A stretch of DNA of 40,508 nucleotides from Deltaproteobacteria bacterium (GTDB lineage Bacteria; Desulfobacterota; Binatia; Binatales; Binataceae), in contig PLDK01000046.1 of NCBI GenBank assembly GCA_003135135.1, positions 1 to 40,508 on the forward strand. The letters run 5' to 3'. Below, one piece after another: positions 26,925 to 36,147 of the stretch. Position numbers and translations under genes: made by a program. The notes below the pieces were generated by a model. It saw only the letters and a list, made by a program, of their open reading frames with translations, was not told the origin of the DNA and did no database searches. Every line of letters begins with the position of its first letter. Positions within the stretch are counted from its first letter, which is position 1.

Positions 26925-27776
26925 CTATCCGGCGAGACCGTCGAACATTCCGCGCGCGATTGCGAGCCTGCGTTCCTCGCGCGCGATTCGCGCGAGGCCG
27001 GCGCCCGTCAGCTGCGCAATCCGCAGCCGCGTCATCGCGATCGCGTTCTTCAGGATCACATCCAGGCTGGAATGCTTCTCATGCAGCATGCGGCACCGGC
27101 CGCGCTCGCGCGCAATTCTGATGAATCGTTCGCGATTGGCGCGTGCGGGGTCGACTTCGTGATAGACGAGCGCCTGCGGCGCGTATCCGATTCGAAAGCC
27201 CGCCTGCCGGATCCGCTGCGACATCTCGGTTTCCTCCTCGTGCCCGCCCGCGCCCGGACCGAGGCGCTCGTCGAACGGTCCGACTTGCTTAAGCACGCCG
27301 GCACGAAAAGCCATATTCGCGCCGAGCACTCCGCGCACCTCGATTACTTCTTCGCCATGGTCGACGATCGGCAGATCCAGGTACGCCGCCATCGGCCCGA
27401 CCTTTTTTTCGGGGTCTTCGGCCGGGAGGATTCGCCCCTTCATCGCGGCGAACTCGCGATGGGTGTCAAAGAACCGCTCGACCGCCGCGAGATAGCCCGG
27501 CGCGACGATCAGATCGTCGTCGAGGAAGACCAGGATTTCGCTTTCGCCGGCCGTCTGCGCGATTGCGCGATTCTGAATGCGGCATTTTCCGGCGCGAGGT
27601 TCGTGCAGATGCTTGAGCGCTGCGCCTTCGAGCGAAAGCTCCATCGGCGCCGGCGTGCCGTTTTCGGCAATGATTATCTCGCGCGAACCAGTCGCGAGTT
27701 CCGGCGCGAGGCTTGCCAGCAGCCGCCGGATCGAGTCGGGCCTGCCGTGAGTCGCGACGATGACAGAGGTCTTCAA
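26925..27776 (-). CDS. Glycosyltransferase family 2
   Basis: The 283-residue GT-A enzyme has an N-terminal MKTSVIVATHGRPDSIRRLL nucleotide-sugar fold, a metal-binding DDD in ILVFLDDDLIVAPGYL, and a GANMAFRAGVLKQVG acceptor motif with GGHEEETEMSQRI as the catalytic base region. The start is TTG 27776, six nucleotides after the methyltransferase stop, so it is in one operon with that gene. It likely works on a cell-surface polysaccharide; the sugar is unknown. Confidence 0.87.
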   Translation of the reverse strand: MKTSVIVATHGRPDSIRRLLASLAPELATGSREIIIAENGTPAPMELSLEGAALKHLHEPRAGKCRIQNRAIAQTAGESEILVFLDDDLIVAPGYLAAVERFFDTHREFAAMKGRILPAEDPEKKVGPMAAYLDLPIVDHGEEVIEVRGVLGANMAFRAGVLKQVGPFDERLGPGAGGHEEETEMSQRIRQAGFRIGYAPQALVYHEVDPARANRERFIRIARERGRCRMLHEKHSSLDVILKNAIAMTRLRIAQLTGAGLARIAREERRLAIARGMFDGLAG

Positions 27777-27782
27777 TGCGCT

Positions 27783-28499
27783 TCAATCTTGGCGCGAATC
27801 GGAGCTATCCACCTTGCGAAATCGCATGATGATGTTTTCGTCCATCAGCAGGCTCGCGCTGGTCATGAACCCCAGCAGCTCACGATTGATTCTGCGCTGC
27901 GCCGGTTCTTTTGCGCGCCCGTAGAGTATCCAGGAGAACCCCGCGATCAACGGCCACAGAATCGGCGCAAGGATTCGCGACCGCAACTTGCGCCGGCTGC
28001 GCCCGAGCGCCTCCATCCGAAGTCCCGCCCCCCATGCAATCCAATGCAGGTCGTTGAGGCCCATCACGTGCCAGTTGCGGCCGTCCGCGACGCGATAGCG
28101 GTACGCCAGCGGCGCACGCCGTCCCTTGTAATAGCCGCTCAGCAAGTAATGTATTCGCGAGCTGACGTTCAGGCGATTGGGCGTGGTGACGATTGCGACC
28201 GCACCGGGCCGCATCACGCGCGCTATTTCACCGAGCGCGTGCGGGATGTCGGCGAGATGCTCGATCACTTCGAGCATCATCACCAGGTCGAAGCGCGCCG
28301 GGCGAAACGGCAGATCGCGATCGAGGTTGACCGCCACCCATCCGGGTTTGCGGGTTCGATACTCGGTCGATACTACTCGCCATCCGCGCTCCGCAAGGAG
28401 ACGGCTCGACAGGCCGTCGCCCGCACTCAAGTCCAGCGCGAGCGATGACGGCCCCGGCGCCGGCGCAAGCGCAATCGCGCCGCGAACCCGTTCACTCAT
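27783..28499 (-). CDS. Class I SAM-dependent methyltransferase
   Basis: The 238-residue protein has SAM motif I LALDLSAGDGLSSRLLAERG (residues 20-39), the acidic VVSTEY strand, LPFRPARFDLVMMLEVIEHLAD, and MRPGAVAIVTTPNRLN. This pattern is the type 11 methyltransferase of glycan and quinone pathways. The C-terminal half contains a hydrophobic stretch (ILAPILWPLIAGFSWILY) that may touch the membrane. It is the first gene of a minus-strand pair with the GT2 gene. It may methylate a sugar or lipid in the same pathway. Confidence 0.82.
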   Translation of the reverse strand: MSERVRGAIALAPAPGPSSLALDLSAGDGLSSRLLAERGWRVVSTEYRTRKPGWVAVNLDRDLPFRPARFDLVMMLEVIEHLADIPHALGEIARVMRPGAVAIVTTPNRLNVSSRIHYLLSGYYKGRRAPLAYRYRVADGRNWHVMGLNDLHWIAWGAGLRMEALGRSRRKLRSRILAPILWPLIAGFSWILYGRAKEPAQRRINRELLGFMTSASLLMDENIIMRFRKVDSSDSRQD

Positions 28500-28581
28500 C
28501 GTAACCGCAGGTTGTGTTTCACTGTTTCAATGGCGCCGCGCGCTCGAGCCGGCCGCGCGAATATTGCAATCCCATCTTGAA

Positions 28582-28612
28582 TTGGAATCATCAGCCGGTT
28601 AAACCCTATACT
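28582..28612 (+). promoter_or_regulatory. Candidate tRNA-Leu promoter
   Basis: TTGGAA (28582-28587), a 19-nt spacer and TATACT (28607-28612, five of six) place transcription start a few nucleotides before the tRNA 5' end at 28626. The spacer is slightly long. Confidence 0.45.
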
Positions 28613-28625
28613 CTTGCCCTCGCAC

Positions 28626-28711
28626 GCGAGAGTGGCGGAATGGCAGACGCGCAAGGCTCAGGACCTTGTGAGCGCAAGCTCGTAGGGGTTCAAGTCCCCT
28701 CTCTCGCACCA
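28626..28711 (+). tRNA. tRNA-Leu (anticodon CAG)
   Basis: The acceptor stem gcgagag (28626-28632) pairs perfectly with ctctcgc (28701-28707), followed by discriminator A and an encoded CCA. The D arm has tggcggaatggcagacgc. The anticodon stem caagg/ccttg holds the loop ctcaggA with anticodon CAG. The long class II variable arm (tgagcgcaagctcg) is typical of leucine. The T arm is ggggttcaagtcccc. It reads CUG, the main leucine codon in this GC-rich genome. Confidence 0.97.
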
Positions 28712-28756
28712 ATCCCCTTTTCACTTTTTCACCGGCGCCGCGAAATCGCGGCGTGC

Positions 28757-29014
28757 TCAATAGTCCGAAGGGATCGCGGTAGTCGAGCTCTTGTTGCCCG
28801 ACTTTTCCGGTCCGTGGCAGGTTGCGACATCCTTGACCTTGGCGCCGATGGCCGACGCGATCTCAGCATCGGTGCGGCCCGCTTCCGTTTGCAACTTCAC
28901 GACGTTGCAATCCACGTGGTCAGTGGACATCGAGCTGCACCCCGACATTGCGCCCGCGAGGAGCAACGTTCCAAGCGCGGCTGCGATGCCCAATTTGCTA
29001 AACGCGTCAGCCAT
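28757..29014 (-). CDS. Small lipoprotein
   Basis: The 85-residue product has a lipoprotein signal (ALGTLLLAGAMSGC, lipidation at C26), then a polar domain with two further Cys (VDCNVV and VATCHGP). GGAGGGG precedes the ATG on the minus strand. TDAEIASAIGAKVKDVATC looks like a single small helical domain. No family is recognised. It is convergent with the tRNA and divergent from valS. Confidence 0.75.
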   Translation of the reverse strand: MADAFSKLGIAAALGTLLLAGAMSGCSSMSTDHVDCNVVKLQTEAGRTDAEIASAIGAKVKDVATCHGPEKSGNKSSTTAIPSDY

Positions 29015-29097
29015 TGAAATATCCCCTCCGGAGTCGAATTCAGCTCATCCCCAGAAAACCCGGCTTGCGCACGATATTATTAACCGGCGCGCTTTTA

Positions 29098-29223
29098 CAA
29101 GCCGCTTGATCGACGGGGCGGCTTGCCGTCAAAGCATCGCGCTTGAGACGTGCCCAGCAGGACAATATGATTTGAGCGAAGGGCGCGCGGCGCCCTTTTT
29201 TCGACGGCGCGATTCCGCCGTCG
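29098..29223 (+). promoter_or_regulatory. Structured valS leader with three hairpins
   Basis: There are three hairpins in 126 nt: 29098-29125 (caagccgc/gcggcttg, eight base pairs), the terminator at 29181-29201, and 29202-29223 (cgacggcg/cgccgtcg, eight base pairs), ending 41 nt before the GTG start. The layout suggests attenuation. T-box consensus motifs are not visible, so a classic T-box is not claimed. Confidence 0.35.
29181..29201 (+). terminator. Terminator hairpin upstream of valS
   Basis: The stem gggcgc/gcgccc with a gcg loop is followed by six Ts. It lies 62 nt before valS on the + strand, with only the tRNA (470 nt upstream) as a possible upstream transcript. It is therefore either the end of a short leader RNA or an attenuator. 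Confidence 0.7.
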
Positions 29224-29263
29224 CGTAAAATATCGCAGGCTCGACGGGGTCAGGATACTCACG

Positions 29264-31921
29264 GTGGATTTGCCCAAGACATTTGATTCGAAGTCTGCTG
29301 AAGAAAGTTGGTTTCAGAAGTGGATCGACCTCGGCTACTTCAAGGCCGACCCCGCGCGCGAGGGCAAAGTCTTCTCGGTCGTGATTCCACCGCCGAACAT
29401 CACCGGTCAGCTCCATCTCGGCCACGCACTCAACGTCTCGCTCCAGGACATCATCGTCCGCACGCGCCGGATGCAGGGGTACAACACGCTGTGGCTGCCC
29501 GGCACCGATCACGCCGGGATCGCGACGCAAAACGCGGTCGAGAAGAATCTTGCGAAGGATGGCAAGGACCGGCATCTGCTGGGCCGCGACGCATTCGTCG
29601 ATCGCGTCTGGCAATGGCGCGCGACTTACGGCGATCGAATCATGAACCAGTTGCGCAGGCTTGGCGCGTCGTGCGACTGGAGCCGCGAGCGCTTCACGCT
29701 GGACCCGGGTCTTTCGCGCGCAGTGACGAAAGTCTTCGTCGATCTTTACCACAAGGGTCTTATCTACCGCGCCAAACGGCTCATCAACTGGTGCCCGCGA
29801 TGCGAGACGGCGCTCTCCGATCTCGAAGTCGATCACAAGGACGTTGCGGGCAGCCTTTGGTATATCCGATATCCATTTGCGGACGGCAGCGGCTCGATCA
29901 CGATCGCGACGACACGGCCCGAGACGATGCTCGGTGACACCGCGGTCGCCGTGAATCCCGGCGACGAGCGCTACCAGCCGTACGTTGGCAAGACAATTCG
30001 ACTGCCGCTGATGGGCCGCGAGATAAAGATCATTGCCGACGCCGCGATCGATCGCGAATTCGGCACTGGCGCGTTGAAAGTGACTCCCGCCCACGACCCG
30101 GTAGACTTCGAGCTGGGCAAGCGTCACGGCCTCGAGCAGATAGCGGTGCTTGACGGCAAGGCGCGGATGAACGAGAACGCGGGCGCGTATCGCGGCCTGT
30201 CGCGCGAGGATGCGCGCAAGCAAATCGTCAAGGACCTCGAGCAGGCCGAACTACTCGAAAAGATCGAGCCGTATAAGCACGCGGTCGGCGTATGCTCGCG
30301 ATGCGACACGATCGTCGAGCCGATGCTCTCCGAGCAATGGTTCATGCGGACCCGCGAGATGGCCGATCGCGCGATCGAAGCCGTGCGCAAGGGCGACACG
30401 ACCTTCCATCCCAAGTTCTGGGAGAACACGTTTTTCAACTGGCTCGAGAACATCCACGACTGGTGCATCTCGCGCCAGCTATGGTGGGGCCATCGGATTC
30501 CCGCCTACCGATGCGCGCGATGCGGCCATCTGATCGTCGCGGCCGAGCGGCCGTCGCGATGCGCTGAGTGCGACGGTTCCGACCTCATCCAGGACGACGA
30601 CGTGCTCGACACCTGGTTCAGCTCGGGCCTGTGGCCGATGTCCACGCTCGGATGGCCGGACGATACGCCCGAGCTTCGTCGCTACTATCCGACCAGCCTG
30701 CTGCTGACGGGATTCGACATCATCTTTTTCTGGGTCGCGCGCATGATGATGTTCGGGCTGGAGCTAACGGACAAGGTGCCGTTCAAAGACGTGTACATCA
30801 CGCCGCTGGTGCGCGACGAACTTGGCAAGAAGATGACCAAGTCGAAGGGTAACGTCGTTGATCCGCTCGACTTGATGGAACAGTACGGAGCGGACGCGGT
30901 CCGCTTCACGCTGGCGCAGTTGGCCGCGCAGGGGCGCGACGTAATCCTGTCGCACGACAGATTCGCGGCGTCGCGGGCATTCGCCAACAAAATCTGGAAC
31001 GCCGCGCGCTTCGTGATGATGAATCTCGACGGCGCGCCCGAGCCGCTCGCGAAAGTTGAAATCGCGAAGCTGGGATTGGCCGAGCGATGGATTCTGTCGC
31101 GGCTCGACAACACGATTCGCGAAGTCACTCGCGCAATCGACGCTTATGAATTCAACATCGCGGCGATGAAGCTGTACCAGTTCATCTGGCACGAGTTCTG
31201 CGATTGGTACATCGAGCTGTCGAAAGATTCTCTAAAGGCCGGCGGCGAGCGCCAAGTGGCGGCGCGATGGGTGCTCGTGAACGTTTTCGACAAGATGCTG
31301 CGCCTGGTGCACCCGTTCATGCCGTTCGTGTCGGAAGAAATCTGGCAGGTGATTCGCCCATACATCGACGAGCCGAATCTCGCGGCGCATCTGCCGATCG
31401 CGAAGTATCCCGAAGTGTCGGTGACGAATCCGCTTTCGGCGGCGGAAGACACCGCCATGAATCACTGCATCGAGGCGACCGAAGCCATCAACTCGCTGCG
31501 CTCGCTGCTCGGATGGCATCCAGGCCAGCGCGTCACGGCGGTGATTAATGCGGGAGACGCGACCGGCGCAAGCGAGTTAGAGACGTGGCGGTCCTATGCC
31601 ACGGCGCTCGCGAAACTCGAAACCGTGAAGCTCGGTAAATCGTCGGGAGATCGCGCAGTGTTCTCGCACCTGGCATGGGCAGACGTTGGAGTCGACGCGC
31701 CCGAAGGTTACGACTTCCAGGTCGCTCGCCAGAAGTTACAGAAACAACTCGACGAAGTCGGCAAGCACGCCGCCCAGCATGAAGCGCGATTGAACGACTC
31801 CCGTTTTATGACCAAGGCTGATCCCGAAGCGCGGGTTGAAGTCGCGCAGCGATTCGAAAGTCTGCAGGCACAGCGAAAGTTGTTGAGCGAACAACTCCGG
31901 CAACTCGAAGAACGCGCCTGA
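29264..31921 (+). CDS. valS: Valyl-tRNA synthetase
   Basis: This class I synthetase is 885 residues. The HIGH motif is HLGH (51-54) in PPPNITGQLHLGHALN. The KMSKS variant is KMTKS (523-527). LPGTDHAGIATQ is the usual Val-specific region, and the editing domain (around 185-345) contains TTRPETMLGDTAVAVNP. A C-terminal coiled coil (QKLQKQLDEVGKHAAQHEAR) is typical of ValRS. The start is GTG 29264. Regulation may involve the leader hairpins upstream. nadC follows after 12 nt and is probably co-transcribed. Confidence 0.97.
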   Translation: MDLPKTFDSKSAEESWFQKWIDLGYFKADPAREGKVFSVVIPPPNITGQLHLGHALNVSLQDIIVRTRRMQGYNTLWLPGTDHAGIATQNAVEKNLAKDGKDRHLLGRDAFVDRVWQWRATYGDRIMNQLRRLGASCDWSRERFTLDPGLSRAVTKVFVDLYHKGLIYRAKRLINWCPRCETALSDLEVDHKDVAGSLWYIRYPFADGSGSITIATTRPETMLGDTAVAVNPGDERYQPYVGKTIRLPLMGREIKIIADAAIDREFGTGALKVTPAHDPVDFELGKRHGLEQIAVLDGKARMNENAGAYRGLSREDARKQIVKDLEQAELLEKIEPYKHAVGVCSRCDTIVEPMLSEQWFMRTREMADRAIEAVRKGDTTFHPKFWENTFFNWLENIHDWCISRQLWWGHRIPAYRCARCGHLIVAAERPSRCAECDGSDLIQDDDVLDTWFSSGLWPMSTLGWPDDTPELRRYYPTSLLLTGFDIIFFWVARMMMFGLELTDKVPFKDVYITPLVRDELGKKMTKSKGNVVDPLDLMEQYGADAVRFTLAQLAAQGRDVILSHDRFAASRAFANKIWNAARFVMMNLDGAPEPLAKVEIAKLGLAERWILSRLDNTIREVTRAIDAYEFNIAAMKLYQFIWHEFCDWYIELSKDSLKAGGERQVAARWVLVNVFDKMLRLVHPFMPFVSEEIWQVIRPYIDEPNLAAHLPIAKYPEVSVTNPLSAAEDTAMNHCIEATEAINSLRSLLGWHPGQRVTAVINAGDATGASELETWRSYATALAKLETVKLGKSSGDRAVFSHLAWADVGVDAPEGYDFQVARQKLQKQLDEVGKHAAQHEARLNDSRFMTKADPEARVEVAQRFESLQAQRKLLSEQLRQLEERA

Positions 31922-31933
31922 GAAATAGGTGGC

Positions 31934-32782
31934 ATGGAACTGCTCAAACAACTCGACCTGACCAAGCTCATCAAGCGGGCGCTGGCCGAGGATGTGGGGC
32001 AGGGCGATATCACCACCGCCGCGACCGTCGCGCCGGGCGCGAGGGGCCGCGCGCGGATCACCGTCAAAGAACCGCGGATGATTCTCGCCGGCGGCATCCT
32101 GATTGAGCCCGTGATGCGACTCGCCGGCGCGGAGCCGCGAATGGTTACGCTTGCGCCCGAAGGCGCCGAGTTGAAAGCGGGCGATATTCTCGCGGAAATC
32201 GAGGGCAAGCTCGCGGGACTGCTGATCGGCGAGCGCACGGCGCTCAACTTCGTGCAATTGCTCTCGGGAATCGCGACCACGACGCGGGCGTTCGTCGATG
32301 CGATCGCGGGCACGCATGCGAGGATCCTCGACACGCGCAAGACTCATCCCGGTCTGCGCGTCGTCGAGAAGTACGCGGTCCGTGTCGGCGGCGGGCATAA
32401 CCATCGCCTGGGCCTCGACAGCGGCGTGCTGATCAAGGAAAACCACATCGCAGCGGCGGGCACGGTGACGAAGGCCATCGAGGGTGCTCGCCGGGTGGCG
32501 CCCCACACGCTCAAAATCGAGATCGAATGCGAGACGCTCGCGCAAGTTGAAGAAGCACTGAAAGCCGGCGCCGATGCGATCCTGCTCGACAACATGACGC
32601 TCGACAACGTCCGCAAGGCGCGCGCGATGGCGCCACAGACCGTGCAGCTCGAAGTCTCCGGTGGCGTGACACTGCAGACTGTTCGCGCGATCGCGGAGGC
32701 GGCCGTCGATTTAATTTCCGTCGGCGCGCTGACTCATTCGGCGCGATTTCTGGATATCAGCATGAGAATCGACGCGATCTGA
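31934..32782 (+). CDS. nadC: Nicotinate-nucleotide pyrophosphorylase
   Basis: The enzyme joins quinolinate with PRPP to give nicotinate mononucleotide in de novo NAD synthesis. The 282-residue protein has N-terminal EDVGQGDITTAAT, LLSGIATTTRAFVDA, the substrate-binding DTRKTHPGLRVVEKYAVRVGGGHNHR, and C-terminal IEVECETL-type strands (here IEIECETLAQVEEAL). LLDNMTLDNV and SVGALTHSARFLDISM complete the barrel. GGTGG lies before ATG 31934. It lies between valS and birA on the same strand. Confidence 0.96.
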   Translation: MELLKQLDLTKLIKRALAEDVGQGDITTAATVAPGARGRARITVKEPRMILAGGILIEPVMRLAGAEPRMVTLAPEGAELKAGDILAEIEGKLAGLLIGERTALNFVQLLSGIATTTRAFVDAIAGTHARILDTRKTHPGLRVVEKYAVRVGGGHNHRLGLDSGVLIKENHIAAAGTVTKAIEGARRVAPHTLKIEIECETLAQVEEALKAGADAILLDNMTLDNVRKARAMAPQTVQLEVSGGVTLQTVRAIAEAAVDLISVGALTHSARFLDISMRIDAI

Positions 32783-32839
32783 TCGGCGGTCCCCGCCCGA
32801 CGCTACACGGCTGCGGATTCGCTGAAAAAACTTAAAGTA

Positions 32840-33637
32840 ATGCCTCAGAATCCATATCTTGCAAGCGAACGCGGCGCGCCCGGCCGCATCGGCTGGCGGA
32901 TACATTACTTCGACGAAATCGACTCCACGCAGGAAGCTGCGCGCGAGCTGGCCGCGGCCGGCGCCGACCAGGGCACGGTGGTGATCGCGGAGCGTCAAAG
33001 CGCGGGGCGGGGCAGGATGGGCCGCACGTGGCATTCGCCGCCCGGCGTCAATCTGTACACGACGATTATCCTCCGTCCGCCGATTCCACTAGCTGACGTG
33101 CCGCGGCTGGGGCTGGTGGCCGGAGTCGCGACGGCGGAGGCTCTAGAGCGCGAGGCGCCGGGGATCGTTGCGCTCAAATGGCCCAACGACGTTTGGCTGC
33201 GCGGGCGCAAGGCGGGCGGCATGATCGCCGAGGCGGTGACCGACGCGCGCCAGAAACTCGACTGCGTGCTGCTGGGCATCGGAATCAATATCAATCTTGC
33301 TGCGGACGACATCCCGCCCGAGCTGCGCGACAAGGCGACCTCGATGCGTATCGCGACCGGGCATCCATGCGACCGGATTGCGATCGCCGATTCGCTTTTT
33401 AATCTGCTCGACTCCCGCTATATGGAATCCCTGACGCGCGGCTTCGAGTCGGTTCGCCCAGCGTGGGAACGCTACTCGGCGCTGACCGGCAAGCGCATCG
33501 CAATCGTGGACGGCGGGCGGCGCCAGTCGGGAGTGGTCAAGGGAATCGACGGGACAGGTGCACTGCTGCTAGACATCGGGGACCGGATCGAGAGAATCGT
33601 CGCCGGTGAGGTGAGCGTGGAAGGGGCGTACGAGTAG
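32840..33637 (+). CDS. birA: Biotin-protein ligase without HTH domain
   Basis: The enzyme makes biotinyl-AMP and attaches biotin to carboxylase carrier proteins. The 265-residue protein has the ATP loop GRGRMGRTWHSPPG (56-69), the KWPNDVWLRGRKAGGMIAE segment that binds biotin, and the C-terminal SH3-like domain (GVVKGIDGTGALLLDIG). It begins directly with the catalytic domain. The N-terminal DNA-binding HTH of E. coli BirA is absent, so this is a class I ligase that cannot act as the biotin repressor. ATG 32840 has a weak ribosome site. Confidence 0.94.
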   Translation: MPQNPYLASERGAPGRIGWRIHYFDEIDSTQEAARELAAAGADQGTVVIAERQSAGRGRMGRTWHSPPGVNLYTTIILRPPIPLADVPRLGLVAGVATAEALEREAPGIVALKWPNDVWLRGRKAGGMIAEAVTDARQKLDCVLLGIGININLAADDIPPELRDKATSMRIATGHPCDRIAIADSLFNLLDSRYMESLTRGFESVRPAWERYSALTGKRIAIVDGGRRQSGVVKGIDGTGALLLDIGDRIERIVAGEVSVEGAYE

Positions 33638-33734
33638 GCCGTATGTGATCAACGCGAAATAAACTGCATCGAGCGGGGACGCGGCGCCCTGGAATCGGCG
33701 CTGGTCCCGCCGGGCAGGCTGAGAGGTACTCTCT

Positions 33735-35852
33735 ATGGCTGTGGAGGAAATCGGACGGCTTAGAACTATCGCAATCGTGGGCCAGGGCGGGACCGGCAAG
33801 ACGCAGGCCGCCGACGCGATGCTCTTCACGGCCGGCGCGACGCCGCGATTGGGGCGGCCCGACGACGGCTCGGCGGCGATGGACTTCGAACCCGAAGAAA
33901 CCAAGCATCACATTTCGATCAGTTCCGCGTTTAATCATCTCAACTGGAAAAAGACCGAAGTAATTCTCGCCGACACGCCCGGCTACGCCGCCTTCCTGCC
34001 CGAAACGATCACGACTCTGCGCGCGGTGGACGGGGTGGTGATGCTGATAAGTCCGGGCGCCGACACCAAAGTTGAGTCGGAAAAAATCTGGGCCGCGACC
34101 GAGGAGCTCAAACTGCCGCGGATCGCATTCGTGTCGCGGCTCGATCGCGAGCGCACCAGCTTCGACGCTGCGATGAAGGATCTCGAAAAGGTTCTTGGCG
34201 CGCGCGCCGTCGCGCTGACGATCCCGATTGGCGAAGAGCTCGGCTTCATGGGCGTCGTCGACGTGCTCGCGATGAAGGCGCTCACCTACGCCGACACCAG
34301 CGGCAAATTCAAGGAAGAAGAATTGTCGGCCGAGTCGAAGGCCCGCGCGGAAGCGGCGCGCACCGCGTTGTTCGAGGCGGTCGCCGAGACCGACGACGCG
34401 CTGCTCGAAAAATATCTCGACAAAGGGACTCTCGACGACGGTGAAGTTCGCGCAGCGCTGCACGCGGCCGTGGTCGGGCGCAAAATCACGCCGGTCTTCT
34501 GCGGATCGGGGGCAAAGAATATCGGCATCGGGCCGCTGCTCGACGCCGTGACGACGTATCTGCCCGCGCCCAACGAACGTCCGCCGGTGGAATGCCAGAA
34601 TCCCACGACCGGCGAGCCGGTAAGCCGTCCCGCCGATCCGGCGGCTCCGTTCGCCGCGCTGGTGTTCAAGACGATCATCGACCCGTTCGCCGGCAAGCTC
34701 TCTATCTTCCGCATCATTTCGGGCCACGCTCAGACCGACGCGGGTGTGTTCAACTCGACCAGGGAATCGAAGGAGCGCTTCGGCCAGCTGCTGCGGCTCG
34801 AGGGCAAGAAGCAGTCTCCGATCGCCAGCGCGATCGCGGGCGAGATCGTCGCGGTGGCCAAGCTGAAGGACACCACCACCGGCGACACTCTATGCGACGA
34901 GAAAGCGCCGGTGCTCGTGATGCCACCGCTGACGCGTCCGGCGGCCGTGATGTCTTTCGCAATTCGTCCAAAGACCAAGGGCGATGAGGAGAAGTCGTCG
35001 GCGGCGCTGCAGAAGCTGCTCGAGGAGGATCTCGCGCTGGAGATGCATCGCGATCCGCAAACCCACGACATCATTTTGTCGGGCACCGGCCAGATGCATA
35101 TCGAAATCACGGTCGAGAAGCTGCGCCGGAAATTCAACGTGGACGTCGAGCTTCAGGCGCCCAAGGTTCCTTACAAGGAAACCATCAAGGGACGCGCCGA
35201 AGCGCAGGGCAAGTACAAGCGTCAATCGGGCGGCCGCGGGCAATACGGCGATTGCTGGCTCAAGATCGAGCCGATGCCGCGCGGCAAGGGCTTCGAGTTC
35301 GTCGACAACATCGTGGGCGGCGTGATCCCGCGCAACTTCATTCCGTCGGTCGAAAAGGGCGTGCGCAACACGCTGGTCGAAGGACATCTGGCCGGCTATC
35401 CGATGGTGGACGTCAGGGTCACAGTATTCGACGGCAGCTATCACGATGTCGATTCGTCGGACATGGCGTTTCAGATCGCAGCCTCGATGGGCTTCAAGGC
35501 AGCGCTGGAAAAGGCCAAACCGATCATCCTCGAACCGATTGTCGCGGTCGAAGTTGCGTGTCCCGATGAATGCATGGGCGACGTAATTGGCGATCTGAAC
35601 TCGCGTCGCGGCAAAGTGCTCGGGATGGACAGCAAGGGCAGTGGCCAGGTGATCAAGGCGCAGGTGCCGATGTCGGAGGTGCTGAAGTACGCGCCCGACC
35701 TGCGCTCGATCACGTCGGGCCGCGGCTCGTTCGAGCAGCACTTCTCGCATTACGAGGAGGCGCCGGCGCCGGTCGCGGAGAAAATCATCAAGGAGACGCT
35801 CGCGGCGCGCGAGGCCGCCGGCGCCAAATCGCACGCGCACGCCCACGCATAA
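33735..35852 (+). CDS. Divergent EF-G-like translational GTPase
   Basis: The 705-residue protein has the five-domain EF-G layout, including EF-G domain IV/V motifs (KRQSGGRGQYGDCWLKIEP, GDVIGDLNSRRGKVLGMDS). It is not a standard FusA. G1 is intact (GQGGTGKT, 16-23), but G3 reads DTPGYAAF, with Tyr for the catalytic His of DTPGH. G4 reads SRLD in place of NKxD, losing both N and K. The Tyr is known in the EF-G2-like subfamily; the G4 change looks further advanced. The C-terminal tail is His-rich (AGAKSHAHAHA). It may have an auxiliary role on ribosomes, with weakened or altered nucleotide specificity. DUF2905 and ntrY-like genes follow on the same strand. Confidence 0.88.
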   Translation: MAVEEIGRLRTIAIVGQGGTGKTQAADAMLFTAGATPRLGRPDDGSAAMDFEPEETKHHISISSAFNHLNWKKTEVILADTPGYAAFLPETITTLRAVDGVVMLISPGADTKVESEKIWAATEELKLPRIAFVSRLDRERTSFDAAMKDLEKVLGARAVALTIPIGEELGFMGVVDVLAMKALTYADTSGKFKEEELSAESKARAEAARTALFEAVAETDDALLEKYLDKGTLDDGEVRAALHAAVVGRKITPVFCGSGAKNIGIGPLLDAVTTYLPAPNERPPVECQNPTTGEPVSRPADPAAPFAALVFKTIIDPFAGKLSIFRIISGHAQTDAGVFNSTRESKERFGQLLRLEGKKQSPIASAIAGEIVAVAKLKDTTTGDTLCDEKAPVLVMPPLTRPAAVMSFAIRPKTKGDEEKSSAALQKLLEEDLALEMHRDPQTHDIILSGTGQMHIEITVEKLRRKFNVDVELQAPKVPYKETIKGRAEAQGKYKRQSGGRGQYGDCWLKIEPMPRGKGFEFVDNIVGGVIPRNFIPSVEKGVRNTLVEGHLAGYPMVDVRVTVFDGSYHDVDSSDMAFQIAASMGFKAALEKAKPIILEPIVAVEVACPDECMGDVIGDLNSRRGKVLGMDSKGSGQVIKAQVPMSEVLKYAPDLRSITSGRGSFEQHFSHYEEAPAPVAEKIIKETLAAREAAGAKSHAHAHA

Positions 35853-35930
35853 TGGCGCGGGGCAGGGCGGGGCGGCCGGGTATTGCAAGGGCCGCCCGTC
35901 TAGTACAATCGGTGCTGAGTCAGCATTGCG

Positions 35931-36143
35931 ATGGCGCCGATAGGAAAAAGCCTGGTCTTCGCCGGTGTCGCGATCGTGGTCGTGGGACTGGCGCTGTGGG
36001 GATTGTCGTCGGCGCCATATGTAGGCAAGCTGCCCGGTGACATCTACATCCGTCGCGGCAACTTCAGCTTCTATTTCCCGCTTGCCACCTGCGTTCTTAT
36101 CAGCATCGCCGCGACCTTGCTGTTTTCGCTGATGAGGCGTTGA
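35931..36143 (+). CDS. DUF2905 family small membrane protein
   Basis: The 70-residue product has two hydrophobic helices (10-25 and 49-66) separated by the DUF2905 signature GKLPGDIYIRRGNFSFYFPLATC. The function is unknown. The gene is four nucleotides before the histidine kinase start, implying translational coupling; members of the family often sit in housekeeping operons. No strong ribosome site is visible. Confidence 0.9.
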   Translation: MAPIGKSLVFAGVAIVVVGLALWGLSSAPYVGKLPGDIYIRRGNFSFYFPLATCVLISIAATLLFSLMRR

Positions 36144-36147
36144 CGAA

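Noticed and set aside
29041-29263. T-box leader for valS
   Set aside because: The conserved T-box and specifier features were not found, although a terminator is present.
33700-33735. TPP-riboswitch-like ggctgaga before the EF-G-like gene
   Set aside because: Only the short CUGAGA string is present. The rest of the THI-box is absent and the gene is not a thiamine gene.
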